Assembly (NCBI GenBank): GCA_002239025.1
Contig: MPNM01000022.1
Location: forward strand, 1 to 47,421
DNA from: Chloroflexi bacterium bin125
GTDB taxonomy: Bacteria; Chloroflexota; Dehalococcoidia; Bin125
Direction of reading: 5' to 3'
DNA: 47,421 nucleotides
In this document: positions 23,543-32,125 of the stretch, one piece after another
Numbering within the stretch: position 1 is the first letter of the stretch
Layout: each line of letters begins with the position of its first letter
Position numbers and translations under genes: made by a program
The notes under the pieces: model-generated
What the model was told of the DNA's origin: nothing
The model's input: the letters and a program-made list of their open reading frames with translations, nothing else
Database searches by the model: none

Positions 23543-24688
23543 ATGACCAACTGTCTAAACCTGCTCAAAGCGGCGCTGCCAATCCTGGCGCTGGCCGCCG
23601 TTCTGGTCGGCTGCAGCGCCGATCCGCCAGCTCGTCTGCCTGAGCAGATCACCGCCGCCATTGTCTACAACGAGCAGGCCGAGCGCTGGCACGCGGGCGC
23701 TATGGTCTCGGGCGACCGTCCCTACTCGTCGCTCAGGGTCTTGTGCCTTACCGAGGAAGGTAAACCGGGGGTTGACGCTGGCGACAGCCACACGGGTATC
23801 AACGTCGATGCGTCACCTGGCGAACAGCAGGAGGGCGAGTACTCATGGAGTAGCTCGGTCAGCCCGTCGGACATCACAGATCCTGAGAGCGTGTGGGGGC
23901 GCGAGTGGGCATGGCAGCTCGACGGGCAGCCCTGGCAAGGGGGTCGCTGGCGCATGAGCACGAACACCAGACCTGCGAACCTGGTTGCGGAGAGTGAAGA
24001 AGTGGAGTCGGCCTTCTTCGACGATCTTCAGCGGGCCCAGACCGCTGAGTTGATCGGCAGCAGAGAGGGAGCGGATGATCTCAGCATCACGTTCGATCTC
24101 TCGTCGCTGTTCGGCACCCCGGCGCAGTTCGCCATTGACGACTGCGACGGTGGCGCGATCGAACAGCACGCCGGCGCGTATCACTCGGCGTACGCCTACT
24201 GGTTGCCTGACTGGGAGCGGCACAGCATCACCTTGATCGAACGCGATCCTGCCGCGGATCGCAGGGTCATCATCAGTTGCAGTCCGAAGGGATGGACCGA
24301 CGACGATGCGCCGGCCTGGATCCGGGAGGCGAAGGGTGATGTCTACGCCGCCGCAACGCTGATGGGATTCGTGGAAGATTCCGAGCACGACCATGAACAA
24401 GCCAACGCCCCTGTCGTCGAATCCGCGACGGTGTCATGGGTGGATGACGACGGCAACGCGGGGACGGCGGTTTGGCAGGTGAACCACAGCTGGATGCACC
24501 CGCCTTCAGCGGCCGAGAACCTGCGGTTCATCGATGCGCTGCGCGGGTCGGAGGAGCTCACCGTCACCGTTGAGCTGCCTGATGCCGCGCCGATCGAGGT
24601 CCGCTTGCGAGGCGCAGCGCTGTTCGCGAAACCGATGGGCGCTGAGTTGGACACTTGCATTCGGGAGTTCGCTGAACTCAATGGCTGA
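23543..24688 (+). CDS. Lipoprotein of unknown function
   Basis: The 381-aa product has a lipoprotein signal: a hydrophobic stretch (LLKAALPILALAAVLVGC) with LVGC as lipobox, so it is expected to be diacylated and anchored outside the membrane. The mature part is acidic and β-rich with several Trp. It seems to repeat a module twice (residues ~35-215 and ~225-380), each with an early Tyr/Trp-rich strand, a central S-W/W-x-D segment and a DxC near the end (DDCDGG, LDTCIREF). No known domain is recognised. TTGACA at 23519 could be a -35 element of a promoter. Confidence 0.75.
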   Translation: MTNCLNLLKAALPILALAAVLVGCSADPPARLPEQITAAIVYNEQAERWHAGAMVSGDRPYSSLRVLCLTEEGKPGVDAGDSHTGINVDASPGEQQEGEYSWSSSVSPSDITDPESVWGREWAWQLDGQPWQGGRWRMSTNTRPANLVAESEEVESAFFDDLQRAQTAELIGSREGADDLSITFDLSSLFGTPAQFAIDDCDGGAIEQHAGAYHSAYAYWLPDWERHSITLIERDPAADRRVIISCSPKGWTDDDAPAWIREAKGDVYAAATLMGFVEDSEHDHEQANAPVVESATVSWVDDDGNAGTAVWQVNHSWMHPPSAAENLRFIDALRGSEELTVTVELPDAAPIEVRLRGAALFAKPMGAELDTCIREFAELNG

Positions 24689-24782
24689 AAGACCTGATGC
24701 GCCGGTCATCGTCATCGGAGGAGGCGCCGGCGGCTCTACCGCCGTCAATCTGCTGGCCTGGCTTGCCCAAGCGGACAACTGA
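24681..24782 (+). CDS. 33-aa ORF with Rossmann GxGxxG start (truncated flavoprotein relic?)
   Basis: ATG 24681 overlaps the end of the lipoprotein gene. The peptide reads PVIVIGGGAGGSTAVNLLAW near its start, the classic first β-strand and Gly-rich turn of an FAD/NAD-binding fold, and stops after 33 codons. Too short to fold as an enzyme, so it is more likely a relic of a deleted flavoprotein gene than a functional gene. Confidence 0.4.
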   Translation: MAERPDAPVIVIGGGAGGSTAVNLLAWLAQADN

Positions 24783-24902
24783 TAGCGGCCGCCGAGCCGC
24801 CAACGAACCGACTACGCATTGGCTAGCCTGCGGAAGTGCGGCGCGCTGACCCCGCCCGCGGCCGCCGAGAGCCGCTTGTCCCGCCGCACTCTCGCTCAGG
24901 CG

Positions 24903-24932
24903 CTCCCGGTAGACCGACGACGGTCCCGGGAG
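24903..24932. terminator. Hairpin in a gene-poor stretch
   Basis: CTCCCGG pairs with CCGGGAG and encloses ACCG-ACGA-CGGT, giving a near-continuous stem. It may end transcription from the lipoprotein gene. The rest of 24783-25134 shows no convincing gene. Confidence 0.45.
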
Positions 24933-25134
24933 TGCCTCTTGCGCGGCGCAACCGCACCGCGCCGTTGAGGCCGGTTGAGCCTGTCATGGGGCGCTGCTGG
25001 AACACTCCCGGAGCATCTCCGTCGGCTGCGTCCAGCGCCGGGAACGTGATCAGTTGCTCAGACCTGGTCTCGCCAGCCGCGCCGCCTACGGGCCGGCGGG
25101 GTTCTGGCCCGACTGACTCAGCGCAGCATCAGTC

Positions 25135-25632
25135 TCAGTCATAGTCGGGCATGCACGCTGCGCTGACTTGTCGGTCAATCACCAGCAAGCGGTAGCGCAG
25201 ATCGATCGCCATCCGGCGGGTGTCGGCGTGCTGCGCTTCGGACTCGGGAACGTCATCGAGCCGCTCCTGCAGCTCTGCGGCGGTGGCGCCCAGATCATCC
25301 CAGGCATCGAGCTGGGCGGGGTCGTCCCAGAAGGTGAAGCAGGTGTAGATCGGGTCGGTGTCCGGCGGGCACGACGTCCAGCCGACGGACTCGAACTGGT
25401 AAGCGGCGGGCCATGCCTCGAAGCCGTCGAATCGGATGATGGCGAACAACGCGACCGCCGTTGCCAGCAGCAGGCCGACCAGCACGACCACGGTCCAGGC
25501 GAGTTGCCGGTTCACGGATTGTGGCTCTCGTTGCGACGATGACCAGTTCTCAGCTCGGAAGGCCGACCTGATCGACTCGCCGCTGGGGGTCTGAGCGCCG
25601 CGAGCTGCCCGGAACAATTGGCGTCTCGCCAT
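25135..25632 (-). CDS. Single-pass membrane protein with remnant of the primase-like zinc protein at its N-terminus
   Basis: The longest frame (165 aa, ATG 25632) begins with GESIRSAFRAEN, which matches CGESIWSAYRAED in the 185-aa protein at 16272-16829; the DNA matches too (GATCGACTCGCCGC). A linker and a strong transmembrane helix follow (AWTVVVLVGLLLATAVALF), then an acidic outer domain with three or more Cys (TSCPPDTDPIYTC, ending SAACMPDYD). A GTG at 25515, just before the helix, is an alternative start. It would also leave room for the divergent promoter of the 25645 gene. It appears to be a chimera, or a gene built over a decayed third copy of the zinc protein. Confidence 0.6.
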   Translation of the reverse strand: MARRQLFRAARGAQTPSGESIRSAFRAENWSSSQREPQSVNRQLAWTVVVLVGLLLATAVALFAIIRFDGFEAWPAAYQFESVGWTSCPPDTDPIYTCFTFWDDPAQLDAWDDLGATAAELQERLDDVPESEAQHADTRRMAIDLRYRLLVIDRQVSAACMPDYD

Positions 25633-25644
25633 CGTCTCTTGGAC

Positions 25645-28437
25645 ATGGTGACTCGGCCGCGAACACTACTTCTGTTTCCGATGTGTCTGCTGCTCGCGAC
25701 GCTGGCGCACTCCGCTCTTGCAGCCTCACACGCACCGCTGGAGATCGAGATATCCAACTCGCGCGAGGTCTGTACGATTGGGACCTTCACCGAGATCACG
25801 TGGGCGATCAGAGGCGGGATTGCCCCGTACACCCTGACCATCAATGGCTCGGCGATCGATCCTGAACGCACTTCCGAGAGAGTTCTGTGTGGATTAGCGG
25901 AGGGGCTCAACGACCCTGGGCAGCTCAACGCCTTCAACCGTGCGGTCGTCCGGGGGACGGTCGTGGACGGAAAGAACCAGACATCTTCCGGCGTCATTTC
26001 GATCCGGCTCAGTCCAGCGCTTCCACCTCCCGAACGAGCGTTCGCCGGAGTTTGGCAAGAATGGTCCGACTACCGGGTCGCCTCACTGTACGCCGGTGTT
26101 GACAGGCAGTGGTCCGGGGGTTCCAGGCAGCATTCAGCATCGCCGTCGCTGTTCCTGATTCGCTGGCGTCCGGCTGGAGAGACATCCTGGAGCTATCTGG
26201 TTGAAGAGGAGCCCGACTCTGGAGTCTACTTCAGTCGAAGCCTGCAACGAATCCCGGTGAACGCGGTGTATGAAGTGCAGCTGAGCCAGCAGAGGGTGTT
26301 GATTGAGCACGAGACGCCCGAAGCGCTGCGTTGGACCCGGGTCCTGAATGCCGTGAGCGCTGGACCACCCCGAGATGTCACGGTTCAGACGACGAGCCAT
26401 AGCGCGGTCGTCGCATGGCAGGCCAATCGCAACCAAACCGGCTGGCAAATCCAGATCTCACCAGTTGATCCAGACCGTTCATCTGACAGGTCTCAGGAGA
26501 CCGTGAGAGTGCAGGGTCAGCACTCATATTCGGTCGAGTTCAACAGACTCCGAGCAGACACTGCGTATTCGATCATGCTCAGGCAAGACTCGCCCTCGAC
26601 ACTCCCGGAGGCCACGTTTGACATTCGCACGGAACCGGAGCGGTTCGACGCGTCGCATCCGGACGACGGTCCAAGGATCACGTCGGTCACGCCATCGATC
26701 GGCGCGCGGGGGCTGATCGGACTGATCACCGAATGGGACTCGCCGACGACCGGCAACGAGACGCCGTACCGGGTGTACGCGCATGAGTTCGCGACACCTA
26801 TCGACTGGCACGACGCACCCGAGGTTGGATCGGATCGTCGTCAGACGCTGATCACCGGGATTCGGCCGGACACGCTCTACCGGGTAGTGGTGGAACGCGT
26901 CGATTTGCATCGGACTCGCGATGAGGTCCTGATTCGGACACCCGCAGAGTCGTTTGAGGACAAATCCGTCTACCGGTGGCAAATCCCGAATCTGTACGTC
27001 AGTTGGCGAACCTGGAACGTGTCGGGCAGAGAGCGCAGGGGATTTGTGGCGACCTGGGAGCCGCAGTATCGAGATGGATACGTCCAGATTCAGTGGCAGA
27101 AAGACGGGCGCACGATGAACAGGTACGGCGAGGCGCCGGTGGTCATAGAAGTCGCGCGGCCGGGGAGCTATCGGTTTCGAGCCAGGTTCCTCAAGAATAA
27201 TCGGTGGTCGGAGTGGACCGCGTGGCAGCATGAGACGACCAAGCCCGAACCACCGTCCAACCATTCCGTCCGCGTATCCGAACGAGCAGGGGCGATCAAG
27301 CTCGAGTGGTCGGAGTCTAGTCACTCGCTGACCCCGGTGGATGCGTACCGGGTGTATGTCAGAGGCATTGGAGACATCGAGCAGGTGTTCGATGTCTCTG
27401 GCCGCACCGGGCTGAGGATTCCGTTGGCCAGGCCGGAGAACTCGATTGAAGTGCAGATCGCCTCGGTGAGCGAGCAACATGGCGTCGGCCCACGATCGGA
27501 ACCCGTAGCAGTTCACACAGGGGCTGCGCCGAGTCTCATCAAGACAGACCAGGTGAGGTGCGACCCCTATGGCGGATTGCCGGGCATCCTTCGCTGGCAG
27601 ATTTTGGGGGGCGCCGCTCCGTTTCTGATCCATCTGGAAGGTCAAAGGCCGTTCGAGACCGTGGAGTCCAGCGGAGAAATGGTGGTGCATTGCGGGGCGG
27701 TCGCCGAAGATGGAACGCTCTCGAAAGAGTCGGTCACGCTCTCGGTGGAGGACGCTTACGGGCGACGCAATGAACTCAAGGTCACGGTCTCGCCGATTCC
27801 GCTGCACCAGGACGAGGAAGACCGAAGTGTCTCAATCACTCCTGTCAGCGTCTACAGCGTGACCGACAGCGAAGCTCACCTGGGCTGGCCGTGTTCGGCC
27901 TGGAGCGTGTTCGGTTGGGGACCCAGGCCGCCGGCAGTCTTCCAGCTTCGTTGGCGGACCCGGGAGTCTTCCAACTGGTCGTATCAGGAGATCGTGACGA
28001 GGACGTGGGGACCAAAACTGGGAGACGTGTGCCGCTGGATCTGGAGGGACCTGGCTCCGGGAACGGCCTACGAATTCCAGATCGCCCATGTGGCTATTCG
28101 CAGCCAGAGCAAAAGCGCAGAACGATTGCACTGGACTCACCCGGAGCCTTTCACCACGCTGAGTGAGGCTCGAAACGTCGTGGTCCGACGAGTTGGTGCG
28201 AACGTTGAGGTCACCTGGGATGCGCAACCGCATGCCTGGCTGCACCAGGTGATCCTACGCGGCGAGCACTCCAGTTGGTGGAAGCTCTATCGACCGAACG
28301 GCGAGGATTCGGAGCGCGCGATCTTTGAGGACATCCCCGTCGACGACGATGTGGATGTTGAGATCGTGTCGCCGCCCAAGTTTCGCCGGGAGCCGCTGAT
28401 CGGTCCAGGATTCCAGCGGTACATCCCTCCCCACTAG
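25645..28437 (+). CDS. Large secreted fibronectin-type-III-like protein (paralogue of 35314-37455)
   Basis: From ATG 25645 the 930-aa product has a signal peptide (LLLFPMCLLLATLAHSALAA, cleavage probably after LAA). About eight β-sandwich units follow. Several are FnIII-like, with Trp in strand B (VVAWQANRNQTGWQIQI, KLEWSESSHSL) and a Tyr-corner-like segment (LRADTAYSIML, IRPDTLYRVVVE, LAPGTAYEFQIA). Two related modules start with conserved CxxGxFTEITWAI and CDPYGGLPGILRW segments. The last ~90 residues (VILRGEHSSWWKLY, IFEDIPVDDDVDVEI) match the end of the 35314-37455 protein, so the two are paralogues. It is likely a cell-surface or secreted binding protein; its ligand is unknown. Confidence 0.8.
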   Translation: MVTRPRTLLLFPMCLLLATLAHSALAASHAPLEIEISNSREVCTIGTFTEITWAIRGGIAPYTLTINGSAIDPERTSERVLCGLAEGLNDPGQLNAFNRAVVRGTVVDGKNQTSSGVISIRLSPALPPPERAFAGVWQEWSDYRVASLYAGVDRQWSGGSRQHSASPSLFLIRWRPAGETSWSYLVEEEPDSGVYFSRSLQRIPVNAVYEVQLSQQRVLIEHETPEALRWTRVLNAVSAGPPRDVTVQTTSHSAVVAWQANRNQTGWQIQISPVDPDRSSDRSQETVRVQGQHSYSVEFNRLRADTAYSIMLRQDSPSTLPEATFDIRTEPERFDASHPDDGPRITSVTPSIGARGLIGLITEWDSPTTGNETPYRVYAHEFATPIDWHDAPEVGSDRRQTLITGIRPDTLYRVVVERVDLHRTRDEVLIRTPAESFEDKSVYRWQIPNLYVSWRTWNVSGRERRGFVATWEPQYRDGYVQIQWQKDGRTMNRYGEAPVVIEVARPGSYRFRARFLKNNRWSEWTAWQHETTKPEPPSNHSVRVSERAGAIKLEWSESSHSLTPVDAYRVYVRGIGDIEQVFDVSGRTGLRIPLARPENSIEVQIASVSEQHGVGPRSEPVAVHTGAAPSLIKTDQVRCDPYGGLPGILRWQILGGAAPFLIHLEGQRPFETVESSGEMVVHCGAVAEDGTLSKESVTLSVEDAYGRRNELKVTVSPIPLHQDEEDRSVSITPVSVYSVTDSEAHLGWPCSAWSVFGWGPRPPAVFQLRWRTRESSNWSYQEIVTRTWGPKLGDVCRWIWRDLAPGTAYEFQIAHVAIRSQSKSAERLHWTHPEPFTTLSEARNVVVRRVGANVEVTWDAQPHAWLHQVILRGEHSSWWKLYRPNGEDSERAIFEDIPVDDDVDVEIVSPPKFRREPLIGPGFQRYIPPH

Positions 28438-28586
28438 GAAACCTCCGTGTGACTGCTTGTTTCACCAATCCAGGCGAAACCTGACCTTGTTGTGTATCCG
28501 CACCGATCCGATAGAGCGAGATTCTCGCCTCTAATGGGAATGACGGATGAGTAGGGCTGGAGACCGGAGTCGCTTCCGGCGCCCTG

Positions 28587-29171
28587 CTAGATCGCCAGCG
28601 GGGCGTTCTGGTAGGTCGGCACGCCGACTTCGTTGAAGATCTCGTTGATTGCGCTGCGGATTTCTTCGTTCAGCTTCCAGTCGGTGGCCGCGACGTTCTC
28701 CTCGAGCTCTCGCTCGTTTCTCATGCCGACGAGCGCACACCACGCAGCGGGATGGTCAAGCACCCACGCGAGGGCCAGTTGCGCCACGGATTTGCCGTAA
28801 CCGTCGGCCAGCTCGACCAAGCGGTTGGTCGCTTCGACTTCCTTGCGGAAGTGCTCCTCCTGGAAGACCGGCAAGTTGAACGCCATGCCGCTGCGACGCC
28901 TGTCGCGTTCCTCGAACGTGGTCTTGGGTGTGAAGGCTCCGGTCAGCAGACCGAACCCGAGTGACCCGTTGGCCATGCACCAGGGCAGCACGCGCGACTC
29001 CATGCGACGGTCGTACATGTTGTAGCCGACCTGGTTGGCGGCGATGTGCCCGTACTGCTCGCACTCTTCCATCATGTCAACATTGAAGTTCGAGACACCA
29101 TAGTGGCGAATCTTACTGCTCTGTTTGAGCTCTTCCGCACCGTCCATCGTTTCCTCGATCGCCGTGTCATG
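28587..29171 (-). pseudogene. Aldo/keto reductase, N-terminal half deleted
   Basis: The frame encodes the C-terminal ~195 residues of an aldo/keto reductase: TAIEETMDGAEELK, IRHYGVSNFNVDMMEE, then a NADPH-binding end with LAWVLDHPAAWCALVGMRNE. The catalytic Asp, Tyr, Lys and His, all in the missing N-terminal half, are gone. The frame joins primase sequence at ~29171. An inactive relic, although the remaining part is free of stops. Confidence 0.8.
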
Positions 29172-29377
29172 GCCGCCCAGGCCGCAGCCGAAGCAGTAGA
29201 ACCGCTGGGTGCGGCGTAGACGGTGAAGCTACCCTCGGTCTCATCGTGGAAGGGGCACTTGCCCTGGCGCACGCGACCCCGGCCGCGCAGCTTGACACCA
29301 AAGGCCTCGACTACGTCCCGGAGTGGGTAAAGGCGCTTGAGCGCAGGAATGTCGACCGACGCCCTTCGAGTGGTCAT
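29171..29377 (-). pseudogene. Primase N-terminal fragment, frameshifted and truncated (copy 2)
   Basis: From ATG 29377 it matches the first ~54 residues of the primase at 14655-15698, including the CPFHDETEGSFTVYA half of the zinc finger. Near 29213 one base is missing relative to copy 1 (CTGGGTGCGGCG against CTGCGTGTCGGCG), which shifts the frame before the second Cys pair. DNA similarity continues to the second Cys pair and stops at ~29171, where aldo/keto reductase sequence begins. RNA-polymerase core and TOPRIM are absent. Confidence 0.85.
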
Positions 29378-29814
29378 GACGCACCGCCCTTGCCCAACGG
29401 CTTGAGCCCTCTGAGGCTGCGGCGCGAGACGCGCTTGCCCCGGTGCCAGCGCATGCCCAAGACGGCCCGGACTTCGAGCGTCCCGTCAGCTTGCGGGGTG
29501 AGGACGGCAGAATGGCCCGTGGTCGGGCTGTAGCTGAACATTTGCTCATCGCGGAACCGGCGCCGGGCCAGGTCGAGGAACACGGCGTAGGCCCAACGCC
29601 GTTCGCCCTCGGTGGCGCTGAAGAGTTCCAGTCCGGCGAACACTGAGAGCGCCGCGTCGAGATCCCCGGACTGTCTCAGGCATCGGGCCTCGTGAATCCC
29701 CCGCGCGAGCGAAGCACGGGGTGGTGTAGTTGCGTCGTCTTCGAAGACGGCGTCGATGATGCGGTCGACCAGTTCTTCCAGCGTGGGCCGGGTCGCGGTC
29801 GCGGTTGCAGTCAT
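29374..29814 (-). CDS. Hypothetical protein, duplicate of the 149-aa primase neighbour
   Basis: This 146-aa product aligns throughout with the 15695-16144 protein (RPTLEELVDRIIDAVF, SATEGERRWAYA, GTLEVRAVLGMRW, LRGLKPLGKGGAS) with moderate divergence. The frame is intact and keeps the ATGA overlap with the broken primase copy and a good upstream AAGGAG (AAAGGAGACCTCATG). It is the only gene of the duplicated segment without an obvious lesion, so it may be recent chance survival or still useful. Confidence 0.7.
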   Translation of the reverse strand: MTATATATRPTLEELVDRIIDAVFEDDATTPPRASLARGIHEARCLRQSGDLDAALSVFAGLELFSATEGERRWAYAVFLDLARRRFRDEQMFSYSPTTGHSAVLTPQADGTLEVRAVLGMRWHRGKRVSRRSLRGLKPLGKGGAS

Positions 29815-29910
29815 GAGGTCTCCTTTCCCTGTCGACGTGCGACTGCGGCTTAACGAAGAAAGGCCGCCCCGGGAGGCGGCTCTTGCATGTGGATGGATGG
29901 GGATGAACGG

Positions 29911-30468
29911 TCAGGTGCGGCGACCGGCGCGTGCGACCAAGACGAGGCGGCCGAGCACGATCCGATGCGCGAGCCAGCTGGCCCAACCGAGGCCGAAGAC
30001 GTTCAGCGCCACGACCTGTAGGTCGTAGCCGAGGACCGGCGGTACGGCCAGCAGGAGGATGACGAAGGGCGCCAGGACAACCCGCCAGGAGCGACCGCCT
30101 GCTTGCTTCGTCACCGGCGCCGCCTCCGAATCGGAGCTCGGGGATGGTGCAGCCGGCACATCCTAGGCGCGGTAGGCCGACCAGATCGACTCGCCTGCCG
30201 TCGTCTCCAACCAGCGGTTGACCCGCTCGCGCGAGCAGCCCGCCGACATACAGCGGACGTCGATCCCGTCGCCATCGGGCCGCTGGCGGAAGCCCAGCAG
30301 GTCCTGCTCCGATCCGTGGCAGGCGGCCGCCGTCCAGAACCAGCCGAGCTCGAAGCGCACCCGTTGCCGGGGCGCAATCAGTTCGGCGATGCGGGCGGCT
30401 GTGGGGCCGACGTACCGCCATCTCGTTCTCACTCTGTTCGTCTCGTTCCTGTCGTTCTTCTCCCTCAT
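29911..30468 (-). pseudogene. Copy 2 of the membrane-anchored zinc protein, nonsense mutation
   Basis: Same layout as 16272-16829: zinc-ribbon part (FWTAAACHGSEQ, DVRCMSAGCSRER, GESIWSAYRA), linker and hydrophobic C-terminus. At 30163-30165 the GAG following YRA in copy 1 is TAG here, a single-base nonsense change; the frame continues cleanly after it. Two shorter peptides could be made (zinc part alone, and the membrane part from an internal ATG at 30159). GAGGAGCTCACG precedes the ATG at 30468. Confidence 0.8.
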
Positions 30469-30479
30469 CGTGAGCTCCT

Positions 30480-31160
30480 CTCAGTTGAGCCGTGGTTGTG
30501 GGCAGGACCCTGTGGATGGTGAACCGACCCGGCATCCCCGTATCGCGTACGGTGCAGGCCTGGCGCGGTTCGTCGCGGTTGATGGTGTGACTGGGTGGAT
30601 TGGACTGGACGCACTTGTCCCGCGGCGCGGTGCGGACACGTGGAACTGGGCGCGATCTGGGGTGTTGGACGCGATCCGAGATCAACAGCAGGCCGGTTGG
30701 CCGCTGTGACGGAAGGGCGCGGGCATGAGAAGACCGGCCTGCAGCGCGCGCAGATAGGGGTGGGAACGCCGCAATTGGGTCCCGTCGGGTGCAAATGTGC
30801 TCGGATCGTCGGGCGGTCAGTCGCAGGTTGGGCACATAGCGACCGGACGGCGCAGCGCCACATCATCCAGGTCATGTGACGGCAGTCCGGTCAGTCGTCC
30901 ACTCAGCAGTCAGCGATTCGTTGCCACCAACTCGGAGACCAGTCCCGCACTTCGAGCGAGTCTCAGGAGAGCAAGGCTCGATCCGTCGACGAGTTCGCGC
31001 AGCGGTGGCGCTTGTTTCTCAGTGTGCCGGACCAGCGGGAGAGCTTGGCTCTAGCCCGAGGCGCGGTTCCGGGTCAAGGACGAACCCGCCAGCTTTCTCA
31101 GGAGGAAACGCTGGCCAAAAGGCCGGAAACCACGTTCAGTAGAACGCCGCCGGAGACGAG
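30480..31160. repeat. Dispersed repeat R3 (copy 3 of 3)
   Basis: The left part (to ~30750) is colinear with R1: GGTGTGACTGGGTGGAT at ~30582 and GGCATGAGAAGACCGGCCTGC at ~30722. The right part is colinear with R2: a decayed iteron zone at ~30770-30800, GGCAGTCCGGTCAGTCGTCC at ~30881, GAGCGAGTCTCAGGAGAGCAA at ~30954. Two hairpins close it: CCAGCTTTC with GAAACGCTGG (31089-31114) and GGCC-AAAA-GGCC, then GGAAACCAC. No credible gene lies inside. Confidence 0.7.
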
Positions 31161-31292
31161 ATCGCAACCGTGTGACGCAAGCGGATCGAGTCGTCGCACG
31201 CACGAATGTTCAATCGGCGACAATAGTGCAGCTGAGATGGATACTCGGTTCCCGGAGATCGCCGCTTCAGCGCCGAAGACGCGACGAAGCAC

Positions 31293-31528
31293 ATGAACAC
31301 GACCGAGCAACTGGCCGCCGCATTGCGACGCGCCTGGCCCCCACTCACCGCAAGGCGTGCGCCCGGTCTGGCCCGTGAGGTGAGCGCGAGCTGCGGCGCT
31401 GGGGCCATGCGGGCCGTGAGGTCAGCCTGGAGCCGGTCGGCCGGATACCCGACGAGCCCAGTTCCCTGGGCTGCCTGTTTTGGTGCGAGAGCTGTCACGT
31501 CTCCCAGCTGTTGGTGCTGCCCGAGTGA
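31293..31528 (+). pseudogene. FWCESCHVSQL small gene, frameshifted
   Basis: From ATG 31293 the first frame reads MNTTEQLAAALRRAW; around 31378-31382 the sense moves to another frame giving ERELRRWGHAGREVSLEPV and then LGCLFWCESCHVSQLLVLPE to TGA 31528. The second part aligns with the intact member at 22130-22384. One indel separates the two parts. Confidence 0.6.
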
Positions 31529-31649
31529 GCGGTCCGATAGTAGAGAACGGGGAGACTGCGCGGCGGTCGGCTGAGGGCCGAGTGTCGACAGTGAGTACGG
31601 CGTTGGGTGGAGCAGGATCTGCGCTCTCGCGCGGCTGCCTGATGCCCGC

Positions 31650-31967
31650 TCAGAGCGCGTCGCGCAGGCGCTTGAGCGGGCGCAGCTTGAGCTTGCCCCG
31701 CGCTCGCGCGGGCCGGGCCGCAATCGTGATCGGCTCGCCGGTGGCCGGGTTGCGGCCGGCGCGCTCCGCCCGGGCCGCCTCGGGCCGCACCTCGGCCTTG
31801 ACCAGCCCGGCGACGGTGACCGCGCCCGGGCCGTCCGCCGAGAGCTCTTCCAGGACCACCTCGGAGAGCGCGTCGAGCACGCGCTCGACCTCGCGCGCCT
31901 CAAGGTGGGTGCGTTCGGCGACGGCGCGATTCAGCTGCGCCTTGGTCTTGGCTGGGGCGTCGGTCAT
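31650..31967 (-). CDS. HU/IHF-family histone-like DNA-binding protein
   Basis: The 105-aa product starts at ATG 31967 with AGGAAG 8 nt upstream. It has the HU fold in order: helical N-terminus (KAQLNRAVAERTHLEAREVE), dimer strand region (VTVAGLVKAEVRP), and the β-arm with the family's RNPATGEPITIAA motif. A basic end (KLKLRPLKRLRDAL) is the last strand and helix. Normal HU has a G-F-G turn before the strand that here is degenerate. By family it binds and bends DNA and compacts chromosomes or helps recombination. It faces the same way as the 171-aa winged-helix gene upstream. Confidence 0.85.
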   Translation of the reverse strand: MTDAPAKTKAQLNRAVAERTHLEAREVERVLDALSEVVLEELSADGPGAVTVAGLVKAEVRPEAARAERAGRNPATGEPITIAARPARARGKLKLRPLKRLRDAL

Positions 31968-32125
31968 GGCGGTCGCTTCCTGTTCGTTCGGGGTCGGTCG
32001 GCCTGTGATTGTTGCGCGGGCTGGCCGTACGCGCAATCGGCCGTCGACACCCGAGCCGGTTGGGTGGAGGTGCCGGTCCGTGCTGAGCTGGTTTCAGCCG
32101 GACACGGCTGCCGCCGGGACCGTGA

